Shown: positions 15,307-24,057 of the stretch, piece by piece
Layout: every line of letters begins with the position of its first letter
How positions within the stretch are numbered: position 1 is the first letter of the stretch
Origin: Siderastrea siderea
Taxonomy: Eukaryota > Cnidaria > Anthozoa > Scleractinia > Rhizangiidae
NCBI GenBank assembly: GCA_964030785.1
Contig: OZ034971.1
Coordinates: 45,897,504 to 45,961,503 of the forward strand
Length of the DNA stretch: 64,000 bases
Reading direction: 5' to 3'
The notes under the pieces: model-generated
Databases searched by the model: none
What the model was told of the DNA's origin: nothing
Seen by the model: only the letters and a program-made list of their open reading frames with translations
Translations under genes and position numbers: made by a program

Positions 15307-15969
15307 ATGGACGAGGTGTACATGATTCCCCAAAAGGACTTGGAACAACTCATTCAATATTACAAAGGAGAACTCACCGAAAATGCCTTGTTGAACAAAG
15401 CCGCGACGCTCGCCGCCCAAAAACATGTGTTATTAGCCAACCCCCAATTACCTCCACCCCTGGTCAATGCTCAAACCAAACCGTTGAGTCAAGAATTAAT
15501 CAAGTTAACCAAACGCATTCGTCAATTTCCCGGCGGGGTGGGGGTTGGTGCCCCGGGTGCCCCGGGTGGTCCACCGGGTGAAGAAGAAGAAGAAGCCGGG
15601 GATTTGGTGACGGGACCCGTCGAACAATGGTTGAAGCGCATGATAAAAGGAGGCCCGTCGGCTCCCAAACCCACCATTACCCCTGCTACCAGGGAAGGCG
15701 CGAGAGAACAGAGACCTTCTACCAGTCGAGGAGAAGAGATACCTTCTACCAGTCGAGGGGATACCCGGACGCGTTTACAAGTCCTTCGAGAACAGCGCAA
15801 GGCCTTGGAAAAAAAGTTAGCTGAGAGTGGTAAAGGCAAAGGCAAAGGCAAAGGCGAAGGCAAAGGAGTCTCCCGTGAAGTGCAACGATTAAAACCTTTA
15901 CCCGGTTGGGAAGATTGGACTAAACCCAAACAGCCCCGACGGAGACGTTTGCAGTACGACAGTGAATAA
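15307..15969 (+). CDS. Conserved Polinton low-complexity protein
   Basis: 220 residues from ATG 15307; the frame extends to 15280 with GTG only. A conserved N-terminus (MIPQKDLEQLIQYYKGELTE, then NALLNKAA) is shared with a common but unnamed Polinton gene. A Gly/Pro/Glu-rich part, a repeated PSTSRG(E/D) motif (three tandem-like copies at 15712-15765), a charged coiled coil (LREQRKALEKKLAES) and a (GK)n stretch follow. A cataaata box lies 44 bases upstream. It is perhaps a scaffold or virion protein; this is inference. Confidence 0.6.
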   Translation: MDEVYMIPQKDLEQLIQYYKGELTENALLNKAATLAAQKHVLLANPQLPPPLVNAQTKPLSQELIKLTKRIRQFPGGVGVGAPGAPGGPPGEEEEEAGDLVTGPVEQWLKRMIKGGPSAPKPTITPATREGAREQRPSTSRGEEIPSTSRGDTRTRLQVLREQRKALEKKLAESGKGKGKGKGEGKGVSREVQRLKPLPGWEDWTKPKQPRRRRLQYDSE

Positions 15970-15972
15970 AAC

Positions 15973-16332
15973 ATGCCCGCCAAGAGGAGGAGAAGGGGTA
16001 TTAAACGGAAACGCCCCCAACGAGGAGGGGCCTTAGATGTCCAAAAATGGATTGCGAAAACGGGGAAGGAATTTCATTGGCCCGGTTATCAGTACATGGG
16101 CCCTGGCACCCATTTGGCCAAACGTCTGAAACGGGGGGATCCCGGGATCAATCGCTTGGACCAGATTGCTAAACAACACGACATTGATTACAGCCGTGCC
16201 AAGAATTTGCAAGATAAATGGAAAGCCGATACCAAGATGATCCAAGCCATTGATCGATTACCCGGCAAGAAAAACAAGACGGAACGGGTGGTCAAGAAAA
16301 TCATGCAAGCCAAGAAACGTTTGAAATTGTAA
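15973..16332 (+). CDS. Phospholipase A2-like protein with pX-like head
   Basis: 119 residues. The head is arginine/lysine-rich and ends QRGG (16-19). The rest matches the secreted/parvoviral-type PLA2 fold: calcium-loop-like YMGPGT at 41-46, then LDQIAKQHDIDY with the H69-D70 pair, and a later D86. In parvoviruses the VP1 PLA2 domain breaches the endosomal membrane during entry, and PLA2-like domains are reported from adintoviruses. The QRGG suggests the protease removes the basic head. It is the last gene of the plus-strand virion array; AATAAA at about 16355. Confidence 0.78.
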   Translation: MPAKRRRRGIKRKRPQRGGALDVQKWIAKTGKEFHWPGYQYMGPGTHLAKRLKRGDPGINRLDQIAKQHDIDYSRAKNLQDKWKADTKMIQAIDRLPGKKNKTERVVKKIMQAKKRLKL

Positions 16333-16580
16333 ACATTTAATAACATGTTGAGTCAATAAACAATGAAAATGTCACATTGTTATTCTGCAGTTCGGTAGTC
16401 TTCTGTAGTTCGTGTTGAGTCTCAAACAGGATTTGCGAGACAGAACCCCTTGTGATGTAGACAAAATAATCCTGATAAAATAAAAACAATGTCACTTGTC
16501 TCATTGGTTCATGAGTTGTCAAGTTCATTGTTCTGCCAAATACTGAGACGGATGTTCTTCCAAATACTGAGACGAAATGT
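16333..16580. other. Intergenic 3' region with poly(A) signals and a short direct repeat
   Basis: It lies between convergent genes. AATAAA occurs near 16355 and ataaaataaaa near 16475. A direct repeat, ccaaatactgagacg, occurs at about 16537 and 16560. No ORF of note. Confidence 0.5.
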
Positions 16581-17891
16581 TCAAGTCACTAAATCAAACA
16601 TCAAATCCACGCCCTCGTCGGGCGACATGTCATGAACGAGGTCTTCGGGGGGCACCAATGCCTCCAGATCAAAGGAACAAGAGTCCTCCACATCCTTCAG
16701 TAACTCGGTCCACTCGTCAGGCGTTATGTTCTGCAACAAAGACGAAAAGTCCTCCAAGTCAGAGGGGTTCAATTCAGGGGGGCCCAAGTCAGGGGGTCCC
16801 AAGTCCATGACTTGCACACCCCCCGAATCCATATCCGTGAGAGTATAAGAATCTAGAAATGATTCACAAAAAGAAAAGTTCTCAGACATTTTAGGCGTCG
16901 ATTTCTTAAAGTCCTCCAAGGGAATGGTCAGTTTCAAGGGTCCTAATGCTTTGATTTTCTCTTCCGTTTTCTGTCTCTCTACAGAAGGTAAGGAGGCACA
17001 AAAGTCATTCAAATACGTTTCCAGAGAAGGTTGCGTCCTACAATTAGTCAATACCACCCGCAGTGTTTTTGGCGTTTTGGGGCGAGGCACCTGCTTCCTT
17101 TTGTTGTGGTAGTACCTTTTAGCGAGCTCCAAGAACCTCTCGCGGTTCGCCCAGTAGTACTCTCTTCTTTGCGCATGCAGTTTCTCATGGTTCGCAGCAC
17201 GATATGCCCGACGAGCCGCCCGTGCTTTGGCCCTTTTATTGTACATCCTTTTGTACGCCAATATTCGTACACGATTCTTTTGACGATATTCACGCGCTTG
17301 GGCTCTCAAACGTTCCCGATGTTTCTCTCTATACTTCCGGTCGTATTCGGCACAACGTGCTCGGTTCTTTTGGGCCCATTTTTTTTTGGTGGCAGTCCGT
17401 TGCTCCTTATGCGTCTCCTCATAACGCCTTTTGGACTCCTGCACTCGATCCGGATATTGTTCTCGGTATCGTTTTTTGGCAGCACGCACTTTCTCAGGGT
17501 ACTTGCGTCGGTAGTTGGCTTTTTTCACAATATTCCTCGCTCGGGCTTTCTCTGGGTAACGACCATTGTACCTAGCTTTTTTGATTGCGTTCCGTCTCCG
17601 TCGTCGTTCGTCTTTCGTCAGTAACTCTGTCGTTTCGTCGTCGTCGTCGTTCGGGTCATAGTCAGGAACATAGTCTATGTCGTTCAAGTCCTCGTCTGGG
17701 TCAGAGTCGTTAAGGTCGTCGTCGTCGTTCGGGTCATAGTCGGGAACATAGTCAATGTCGTTCAAGTCGTCGTTCAAGTCCTCGTCTGGGTCAGAGTCAT
17801 TAAGGTCATCGTCGTCGTTGTTTTGTTGGTACTTCACGGGGGGTCTGTGACGACGGTTGCTGCGGCGGAGGCCCTCTCTTTCTGTAGACAT
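16581..17891 (-). CDS. Basic YPE/KYRE repeat protein with acidic ends
   Basis: 436 residues from ATG 17891; the frame is open to 17990 without an ATG. It starts with two copies of an acidic unit (DLNDSDPDEDLND...DYVPDYDPNDDDD, about 25-85). About 12 basic-aromatic repeats of 13-18 residues follow (for example RRKYPEKVRAAKKRYREQYP), forming a long positively charged helix. An acidic C-terminus has LEDFSSLLQNITPDEWTELL, which looks like an activation domain. Similar repeats occur in host cnidarian proteins, so capture from the host is possible. It might bind nucleic acid and regulate transcription; this is inference. Confidence 0.65.
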   Translation of the reverse strand: MSTEREGLRRSNRRHRPPVKYQQNNDDDDLNDSDPDEDLNDDLNDIDYVPDYDPNDDDDLNDSDPDEDLNDIDYVPDYDPNDDDDETTELLTKDERRRRRNAIKKARYNGRYPEKARARNIVKKANYRRKYPEKVRAAKKRYREQYPDRVQESKRRYEETHKEQRTATKKKWAQKNRARCAEYDRKYREKHRERLRAQAREYRQKNRVRILAYKRMYNKRAKARAARRAYRAANHEKLHAQRREYYWANRERFLELAKRYYHNKRKQVPRPKTPKTLRVVLTNCRTQPSLETYLNDFCASLPSVERQKTEEKIKALGPLKLTIPLEDFKKSTPKMSENFSFCESFLDSYTLTDMDSGGVQVMDLGPPDLGPPELNPSDLEDFSSLLQNITPDEWTELLKDVEDSCSFDLEALVPPEDLVHDMSPDEGVDLMFDLVT

Positions 17892-18219
17892 GGGGCGATG
17901 GTGGCGGTGCTGGCGGAGGTGTCCGTGGTCTCTTGAACTGGTACCGCCAGTAATCGCAACAATAGTCGAGCCCCTCCACGAACCACTCACACGTTAATTG
18001 AGGGTAGCACAGTGGGTGAAAAGGAGCCGCCTGTTCTCTTCGACGTCTCTGGGCTTCCACTTTTTCCGGCTCCAACTGCTTCAAAGTTTCTGCAAACTCA
18101 GCCAACTGATCGTCCTTCAACAGCACCTCCCTCTTCACTTTCTCTAAGACCTCCTCCACTTCCAAATCGAGCTCGAACTCTTCAAAGGTCTCTAACAAAT
18201 TCTCATGGCGAGAGTCCAT
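17806..18219 (-). CDS. Small acidic/coiled-coil protein divergent from polB
   Basis: 137 residues, ATG 18219. The N-terminal half is an acidic helix (LETFEEFELDLEVEEVLEKV). A Cys/Trp-rich patch follows (HPLCYPQLTCEWFVEGLDYCC), then a Pro/Arg-rich tail. It overlaps the start of the repeat-protein ORF by 86 bases in another frame; splicing between the two is possible. A TATA box on this strand (antisense of gttttatag, about 18250) lies about 30 bases ahead. No LxCxE motif is present. Function unknown. Confidence 0.55.
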   Translation of the reverse strand: MDSRHENLLETFEEFELDLEVEEVLEKVKREVLLKDDQLAEFAETLKQLEPEKVEAQRRRREQAAPFHPLCYPQLTCEWFVEGLDYCCDYWRYQFKRPRTPPPAPPPSPHVYRKRGPPPQQPSSQTPREVPTKQRRR

Positions 18220-18239
18220 GTTGAGATGTTCCAGCCCGA

Positions 18240-18448
18240 GGATCGATCTGTTTTATAGTCTCTCATTCGTTCCCGTGATGCACCAGGGACCCCCATTTAG
18301 AGAGGGGGGAGGGGGGTCCCCCCACCCCGTCCCACCCCTCCCTAGGACACCCTGTGTCCGGGTAAGGTCATTGGCTCCTTCCCCTCCCACGTGACATTTT
18401 GGTTCTCTATAAAAACAGAGCCCCGATCTCCAGTGACTTCATCTGATC
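18240..18448. promoter_or_regulatory. Divergent promoter between polB and the minus-strand pair
   Basis: Toward polB there is a C/G tract with ggggggtcccccc (about 18313), an attggctccttcccc block (18370), E-box CACGTG at 18388-18393 and TATA at 18408-18414, 35 bases before ATG 18449. Toward the minus-strand genes a TATA box lies near 18250. The polB side is the direct counterpart, in inverted orientation, of the RING-gene promoter at 2490-2600. Confidence 0.75.
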
Positions 18449-21400
18449 ATGTCCTCTCACGACAATGACAATGTGGCGGGGCCAAGTGGCCTCGCTACAC
18501 GTGAGATAATGTCCATGCTCGGTTTGGACATCTCTGATTCAGAAGACGACACAAATTCCTGTATGGGACCTTTGATTTGCACCGAAGAAGAAGAAGAGCT
18601 AGGAGACAGTGATGAGATTTGTCAAGAGGCCTTGGACCAATGGGAACAAAGCGGGGGTGGATTGGATCCCTCTGCGCAAGTTACCTTCCAATTTGACTTA
18701 GAACCTTTTGTGAATCGGACGAGTGATCGCATGGGGGTACAAGAACGTCATTTCAAGACCCAGTTACGTCAAAGGGGGAACTTGCTTCCAGGCCAAAATA
18801 TAACCCAAGCTCTCCAAGATGGATTACGTCGAGCCGTCGATCAAGTGTTAACCACCACCCCCGACCTCCACGATCAAGATCGCCTCTACTTTACAATAGC
18901 ATCCGATCGCCTGCACAATAATTTTCAGGGGTGGGGATTACGTGCAGGTGAATGGCGTCGAGACACAGAACGTGTGGAAGCTCTGTTCCAACGTTTAGCC
19001 CAAGCCCTCAACAGCAACGAACAATTTGAAATGGATGATTCCTTTCAAGTCTCCATCACTCAAGTTCATCATGCTCCTCAAGGCACCGGCAGACCCCGTC
19101 GCGGGAAACCAGGGCATCCCACCATGACCATGTTGACAACCAACAAACGATCGGTAATAACAATCACAAACGACGATGACCTCTGTTGTGCCAGAGCCCT
19201 TGTCACCGCCAAAGCTCGCGTGGACCAGCACCCGAAATGGAACAGTATTCGACAAGGAAGTCAACTCCAGAGAAACTTAGCTTGGGACCTCCATAATGAA
19301 ACCAAGGTGCCCTTCGGTCCCTGTGGGTATGATGCCTTGACCCAATTCAGTCAAGCTCCCTCCCTCACGGGTTACCAGATCATCCTGGTGGATGCACAGC
19401 GATCGTTTCACATCACGACGTTTGGACCCCTTTCTGACAAACAACTGATCCTGTTGCACAACCAAGACCATTATGATGTCATCACCAAATTGCCGGGATT
19501 TTTCGGGTCCAGTTATGTCTGTGCGGATTGTTGGAAACCCTACAACACCGAGGGACGTCATCGATGCACCAAGACCAAGGTATGCGGAGCCTGTCGACAG
19601 AAAGATTGTCCAGACTTTCAACATGCTTACCCCCGACACCTGAAAGCCACTCAACGTTGCAAGTCGTGTCATCGGGACTTTTTCGGACCCGCGTGTTTGG
19701 AAGCCCATGCCAGCAAGACCCATGCTGGCAAACCCACCACGGACCTCCAGTCCTCCGTGTGCTCTCAACGACACCGATGCATTGACTGTTATCAACAAAA
19801 TGTGGGCTTGTCCCGCATTCAACGTCACCGTTGTAAGCACGTGGATTGCCCTTCTTGTCATCAGTACGTCCACGCTGACGACCACCGTTGTTTTATACAA
19901 AGAGCCCCCAAACCTCAAGACCAAAAGAAGAGAAAGAGGACCCGTCAAAAAGGTCCTCGCGCCAAACGAGGTGCCGCCGCCGCGGAACCCCATGCCTCCT
20001 CCGAGGACGAGGAGGAAGACCTGCCTCCCTTACACGTCTTCTTTGATATCGAAGCCATGCAACCCCAGGAAAAACACATTGCCAATCTCGTCGTGGCCGA
20101 AACCGAAGACAACGATGAACCCAAGCCTTTCCCAGGTCCCACCTGTATCCGTGACTTTCTGGAATGGTTGGATACCTTGACTCTTCACGATACCCGTCAA
20201 GTCAATGTCATCGCTCATAATTTTCAAGGGTACGATGGGTACTTTATCATCCAAGAATACTATGGGGACAACCGCATCGTTGAACAACTCCGCAACGGGT
20301 GTAAACTCTTAGAGATCAAACATGACCGCATCCGGTTCATTGATTCGATGAGTTTCTTCCAGATGCCCCTCTCCGCGTTTCCCAAAACCTTTGGTTTGAC
20401 AGAACTCTGCAAAGGGTACTTCCCGCACAAGTTCAACGTACCCAGTGATGAGTATCAACACTACGTGGGCATCCTCCCCTCACGCGATTACTACATGCCT
20501 GAGGCCATGACACTCGAAGGCAGACAAGCCTTTGAAACCTGGCATCAAGAACAACGCGATCAGGGCGTGGTGTTTCATTTCCAAAAAGAGTTATTGGCCT
20601 ATTGCAGTTCCGATGTACGACTCTTGAAACAAGGATGTCTGACTTTCAAACGCATGTTTGAAGACTTAACAGGCTTCAATCCCTTCGATCACGTCACCAT
20701 TGCCTCCGCTTGTAATCGAGATTTACGTATGAACCGGATGATCCCGAACAGTATTGCCAGCGAACCCGCCGGTCATAAGGGGTGGAGAAACAACATCAAC
20801 CAGTCCCTCCCAGCCCTTCAATGGTTAACCTGGTGCGATCACCAACTACGTCAACGCGCCCTCCAAGATCTTACCCCCGCCGATCTACTGGTCAGTGCCA
20901 ATCCAGAGCCTCATCATCACCAATACATTCAACATGTCCGAAATGAAGGCGAGTATAAGATCCCCGGGACCCCGATCTATGTGGATGGTTATTGCCCCGA
21001 CACCCACACCGTCTACGAATTTCAAGGCTGTTTCACCCACGGATGCCCTACCTGTTATCCCCATCGCTACGAAAAACATCCCCGCAACTATGACCGAACC
21101 ATGCAGGACCTCTATGACGTCACCCAAGACAAAGTCCAAAAGCTTACCAAGCAAGGGTACAACGTCATTCAAATGTGGGGATGTCAATGGGACCACCTCC
21201 GAGACACCCAACCAGAGATCGACTCCTTCGTCCGGGAACTCAACTTTATCCAACCTCTTGAACCTCGGGATGCTTTCTGTGGAGGGCGTACCAATGCCAT
21301 CAAACTCTACCATCATATCACCCCTGGCCAAAAAATTCACTACATCGATGTCACCTCCTTGTACCCGTGGGTCAACAAGAAGTCCACCTACCCCAAAGGA

Positions 21401-22636
21401 CATCCCACCATCTATTCCCAACCGGGTCACACTGACATACACCAGTACTTTGGCCTCATCCAATGCAAAATCCTGCCTCCCCGTGAATTGTACCATCCCG
21501 TGCTGCCTTACCGTCATGACGGCAAACTGCTCTTTCCCCTCTGTGCCCGTTGTGTGGAAGAAGAAATGGACAAACCTCTTTTGGACAGATCCTATCATTG
21601 CCCTCACCCCGACGAACAACGCGCCCTCACCAGTACCTGGTGTACCCCAGAATTAAAGAAAGCCGTCGAATTGGGGTACCAAGTCCAATACATCTACGAA
21701 GCCTGGCATTTTAAAGAAACCTGTGAGGGCCTCTTCGCCGATTATGTCAACACCTGGTTGAAAATCAAACAAGAAGCTAGTGGGTGGCCTAAGGACGACA
21801 TGACAGAAGAAGAAAAGCAACGTTACATCGAACAGTACTTCCTGCATGAAGGCATTCAGTTGGACTACCACAAGATCGAATACAACCCGGGCCTGCGTAC
21901 CCTAGCTAAGCTCATGTTGAACTCCATGTGGGGCAAGTTTGGACAACGCCTCAACAAGACCCAAATTCAAGCCTTTGATGATCCTCATGCCTTCCACCGT
22001 TTCTTGGATAGCGATGCCTTAGACGTACGTCACGTGTCCGTTATCAATAATGACATGGTGGAGATCCACTACCAAAACCAAAAAGAGGACATCCGCGTGT
22101 CACCCAACCTCAACATTTTTGTGGCCTGCTTCACCACCTGCCACGCCCGTCTTAAATTGTATGACGCCCTCCAACGCTTAGGGGAAAGAGTCCTTTACTT
22201 TGACACCGACTCCGTCATCTACCTGGAGGAAACACCCACTCAATTCCAACCTACCTTGGGTTCCTATCTAGGGGACTTCGCCTCCGAATTAGCTGATGAT
22301 GAATACATTCAAGAATTTGTCAGTGGAGGACCCAAGAACTATGGGTATACTACAAATAAAGGAAAAGTGGAATGCAAGGTCAGAGGCTTCCGACTCAACA
22401 GTGAAGGACACACCCAATTAAATTATGACGTCATGCGTCAAAATGTCCAAGATGAAATCCAGAAACCCCTTCCCAAACCACGGGAAATCCAAGTCACCAA
22501 AAGTCACCACATTGTCCGGAACCCGAAAAACTACACCTTGCTCACTCAACCCCAACACAAATGGTACCAGCTGGTCTATGACAAAAGAGTCATCGATCCC
22601 CGCACCTTCAAGACCTACCCCTATGGCTACCAGTGA
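18449..22636 (+). CDS. polB: Family B DNA polymerase (protein-primed type) of the Polinton
   Basis: 1395 residues, intact. The N-terminus is acidic. A Cys/His-rich region lies at about 350-495 (CADC, CGAC, CKSC, CSQRHRCIDC, CPSCH). Exonuclease motifs follow: Exo I FFDIEA near 531, Exo II NFQGYDGYF near 592, Exo III YCSSDVRLL near 717. A nuclease-like insertion typical of Polinton polymerases (VDGYCPDTHTVYEFQGCF) lies near 846. Polymerase motif A is DVTSLYPWV at 967, motif B KLMLNSMWGKFGQ near 1154, and motif C YFDTDSV at 1250 with D1252 and D1254. All catalytic residues seem present. It replicates the linear genome, probably with a terminal protein primer. The 3' end was copied in inverted form to the left arm. 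Confidence 0.95.
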   Translation: MSSHDNDNVAGPSGLATREIMSMLGLDISDSEDDTNSCMGPLICTEEEEELGDSDEICQEALDQWEQSGGGLDPSAQVTFQFDLEPFVNRTSDRMGVQERHFKTQLRQRGNLLPGQNITQALQDGLRRAVDQVLTTTPDLHDQDRLYFTIASDRLHNNFQGWGLRAGEWRRDTERVEALFQRLAQALNSNEQFEMDDSFQVSITQVHHAPQGTGRPRRGKPGHPTMTMLTTNKRSVITITNDDDLCCARALVTAKARVDQHPKWNSIRQGSQLQRNLAWDLHNETKVPFGPCGYDALTQFSQAPSLTGYQIILVDAQRSFHITTFGPLSDKQLILLHNQDHYDVITKLPGFFGSSYVCADCWKPYNTEGRHRCTKTKVCGACRQKDCPDFQHAYPRHLKATQRCKSCHRDFFGPACLEAHASKTHAGKPTTDLQSSVCSQRHRCIDCYQQNVGLSRIQRHRCKHVDCPSCHQYVHADDHRCFIQRAPKPQDQKKRKRTRQKGPRAKRGAAAAEPHASSEDEEEDLPPLHVFFDIEAMQPQEKHIANLVVAETEDNDEPKPFPGPTCIRDFLEWLDTLTLHDTRQVNVIAHNFQGYDGYFIIQEYYGDNRIVEQLRNGCKLLEIKHDRIRFIDSMSFFQMPLSAFPKTFGLTELCKGYFPHKFNVPSDEYQHYVGILPSRDYYMPEAMTLEGRQAFETWHQEQRDQGVVFHFQKELLAYCSSDVRLLKQGCLTFKRMFEDLTGFNPFDHVTIASACNRDLRMNRMIPNSIASEPAGHKGWRNNINQSLPALQWLTWCDHQLRQRALQDLTPADLLVSANPEPHHHQYIQHVRNEGEYKIPGTPIYVDGYCPDTHTVYEFQGCFTHGCPTCYPHRYEKHPRNYDRTMQDLYDVTQDKVQKLTKQGYNVIQMWGCQWDHLRDTQPEIDSFVRELNFIQPLEPRDAFCGGRTNAIKLYHHITPGQKIHYIDVTSLYPWVNKKSTYPKGHPTIYSQPGHTDIHQYFGLIQCKILPPRELYHPVLPYRHDGKLLFPLCARCVEEEMDKPLLDRSYHCPHPDEQRALTSTWCTPELKKAVELGYQVQYIYEAWHFKETCEGLFADYVNTWLKIKQEASGWPKDDMTEEEKQRYIEQYFLHEGIQLDYHKIEYNPGLRTLAKLMLNSMWGKFGQRLNKTQIQAFDDPHAFHRFLDSDALDVRHVSVINNDMVEIHYQNQKEDIRVSPNLNIFVACFTTCHARLKLYDALQRLGERVLYFDTDSVIYLEETPTQFQPTLGSYLGDFASELADDEYIQEFVSGGPKNYGYTTNKGKVECKVRGFRLNSEGHTQLNYDVMRQNVQDEIQKPLPKPREIQVTKSHHIVRNPKNYTLLTQPQHKWYQLVYDKRVIDPRTFKTYPYGYQ

Positions 22637-22841
22637 AAGCCCAAACAAGATCGTCGATTGTGATCACTGTGATCGAGAACATTGGGCGCCACCACCACCA
22701 CCCCCATTCTACAGTTCCTTTGCCATACCTTTAATGAGAAATCCTCGACGTCAATTACAACAATGGATCCGTGACAACAACCAATGGCGAAGAATAACTC
22801 GATGTCAAAAACAATGGTGGGGACCCTCTATTGAACATTAA
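22623..22841 (+). CDS. Small ORF overlapping the polB stop
   Basis: 72 residues, ATG 22623, 14 bases overlap with polB in another frame. It has a CDHCDREHW motif (CxxC plus His), a run of prolines, then Arg/Trp/Gln-rich sequence (NNQWRRITRCQKQWW). A truncated copy of its N-terminus lies on the left arm (1616-1741). AATAAA follows near 22889. No family recognised. Confidence 0.5.
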   Translation: MATSESPNKIVDCDHCDREHWAPPPPPPFYSSFAIPLMRNPRRQLQQWIRDNNQWRRITRCQKQWWGPSIEH

Positions 22842-22940
22842 GGAACACTCAGCAAAAACCATTTTTTCTCCGTTCTTGTAAACAAACCAATAAAAAGTAT
22901 TTTCTTCATTTTTTGTGTGGTTTCCGGTTACCCCTCTTCC

Positions 22941-23182
22941 CCAAATTGGACTTTGGACTTTGAGCCCGCGTTTTCTCAGCGGTTTTAACCCACCTTGAGC
23001 CCACGATCCTTTTTTCCTACTCGTCAGCGGTTTCTCATCTCAAAAACACGTGACTTCCGGTTGCATGAGCCCGCGATGCTTTTTTTCCAACTGGTCAGCG
23101 GTTTCCCATTCCACTTCCGGTGATGACGTCACTCAACCAATCAGAAGCCAGGAAAATGTCCATACGAGCCCCCTTTACTACT
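22941..23182 (-). repeat. Right terminal inverted repeat of the Polinton
   Basis: About 242 bp, the inverse of 1356-1528, with an extra segment of about 69 bases. It holds two imperfect direct units (tttttccnactngtcagcggttt and nearby gagcccgcgat/gagcccacgat). Ends in CCCTTTACTACT. Confidence 0.92.
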
Positions 23183-23188
23183 TTCTTT
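23183..23188. repeat. 6-bp target site duplication, right copy (TTCTTT)
   Basis: Exact copy of 1350-1355. Host repeat unit A resumes here (ttctttcattcttttttt), matching ttctttcaatc at 25.53 and 27.43 kb. Confidence 0.93.
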
Positions 23189-24057
23189 CATTCTTTTTTT
23201 GCTTTGGTTTTGGAATATGCATTCGTTAACTGTAGTGGCTTCAAGCGAAAGATGCCTGTAGAGAAAGGACAACAGGACAACAACAAAGCCTCCAAACAGC
23301 AATTTTTTCCGATTTTATCACGATATTTTGACATGCATCAATGCAGCGTAAAGTCTGTAAGCTTGCAATACCACAGCCCCAGACTGACTTATTATCATAA
23401 ATTTTAAACTATTGGCTAGCTTTAATAATGTTTAGATGTAAGTGATCAAGTTTATGAACCTTCAAACATGGCGCGAAATACATTCCCCGTATGAGAACAC
23501 TGTAATTTTGTTCGATTTTTGATATTCTTAAAAAATGGCAAACATGTTAATTTTGAATTCGTTTTCTGGATCAAAAACTAGGAAGAAAATAATTAGACTT
23601 GAAACATTGGCTAGATCAGAATTTATTGAACAATGGTTGGATTTAAAACAGTGGCTATAAGAACAAAAACTATTAAAACCATGGTTACGACTAAGAGTTT
23701 CGATACAGTTGAAAAACTGGGTAGATCGAAAACAATTGAAAGAATGGTTGGATTTGAAATAATTACTAGAACAAAAAGCTATTGAAACGATGGTCAGATT
23801 TGAAATAATGGCTATAATAAAAACTATTGAAACAATGTTTTGATTTGAAATAATGACAACAACAAAAACTTTTGAGACAATGACAAGATCAGAAACTGTT
23901 AAAACGATGGCTACATGCTAAATAATGGTAGAACAAAAACTATTGAAATCATGGTGAGATTTGACACAATGGTTTAGATTGGATATGATTGCTCGACCAA
24001 AAACTATTGAAACAATAGTTAACGCTACCATTATGGGGTTATACGCTTTCGAGTTGA
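23189..24057 (+). repeat. Host tandem repeat unit A, right half, with internal minisatellite
   Basis: It continues unit A with sequence shared with 25.54-26.22 and 27.44-27.70 kb. From about 23580 to 24020 it becomes an imperfect minisatellite of 35-45 bp units built on aacaaaaactattgaaacaatgg and agatttgaaataatggct. No coding potential; the 95-codon ORF at 23120-23407 is repeat sequence crossing the TIR boundary. Confidence 0.75.

Larger units (their letters stand above)
1356..23182 (+). mobile_element. Maverick/Polinton (adintovirus-like) integrated virus-transposon, full length
   Basis: The element is 21,827 bp long, bounded by inverted repeats that start AGTAGTAAAGGG and by a perfect 6-bp target duplication. 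It carries the full Polinton core set: PolB (18449), DDE integrase with chromodomain (5726), major capsid protein (10130), minor-capsid-like genes (6909, 7964), adenain-like protease (11533) and packaging ATPase (12230). It also carries pX-like basic proteins and a PLA2-like protein. The structural genes resemble those of adintoviruses, the virion-forming branch of animal Polintons. Identical outer repeat arms, a perfect duplication and almost uninterrupted ORFs suggest recent integration. The visible damage is a frameshift at about 9676 and a rearranged left arm. Confidence 0.96.

Noticed and set aside
17806..18219. An LxCxE Rb-binding motif in the 137-residue protein
   Set aside because: The sequence is LTCEW; the spacing is wrong, so no oncoprotein-like call is made.
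19277..19993. Long minus-strand ORFs opposite polB (also 20885-21619) and plus-strand shadow 20895-21656
   Set aside because: Codon-bias shadows of polB with no domain or promoter.
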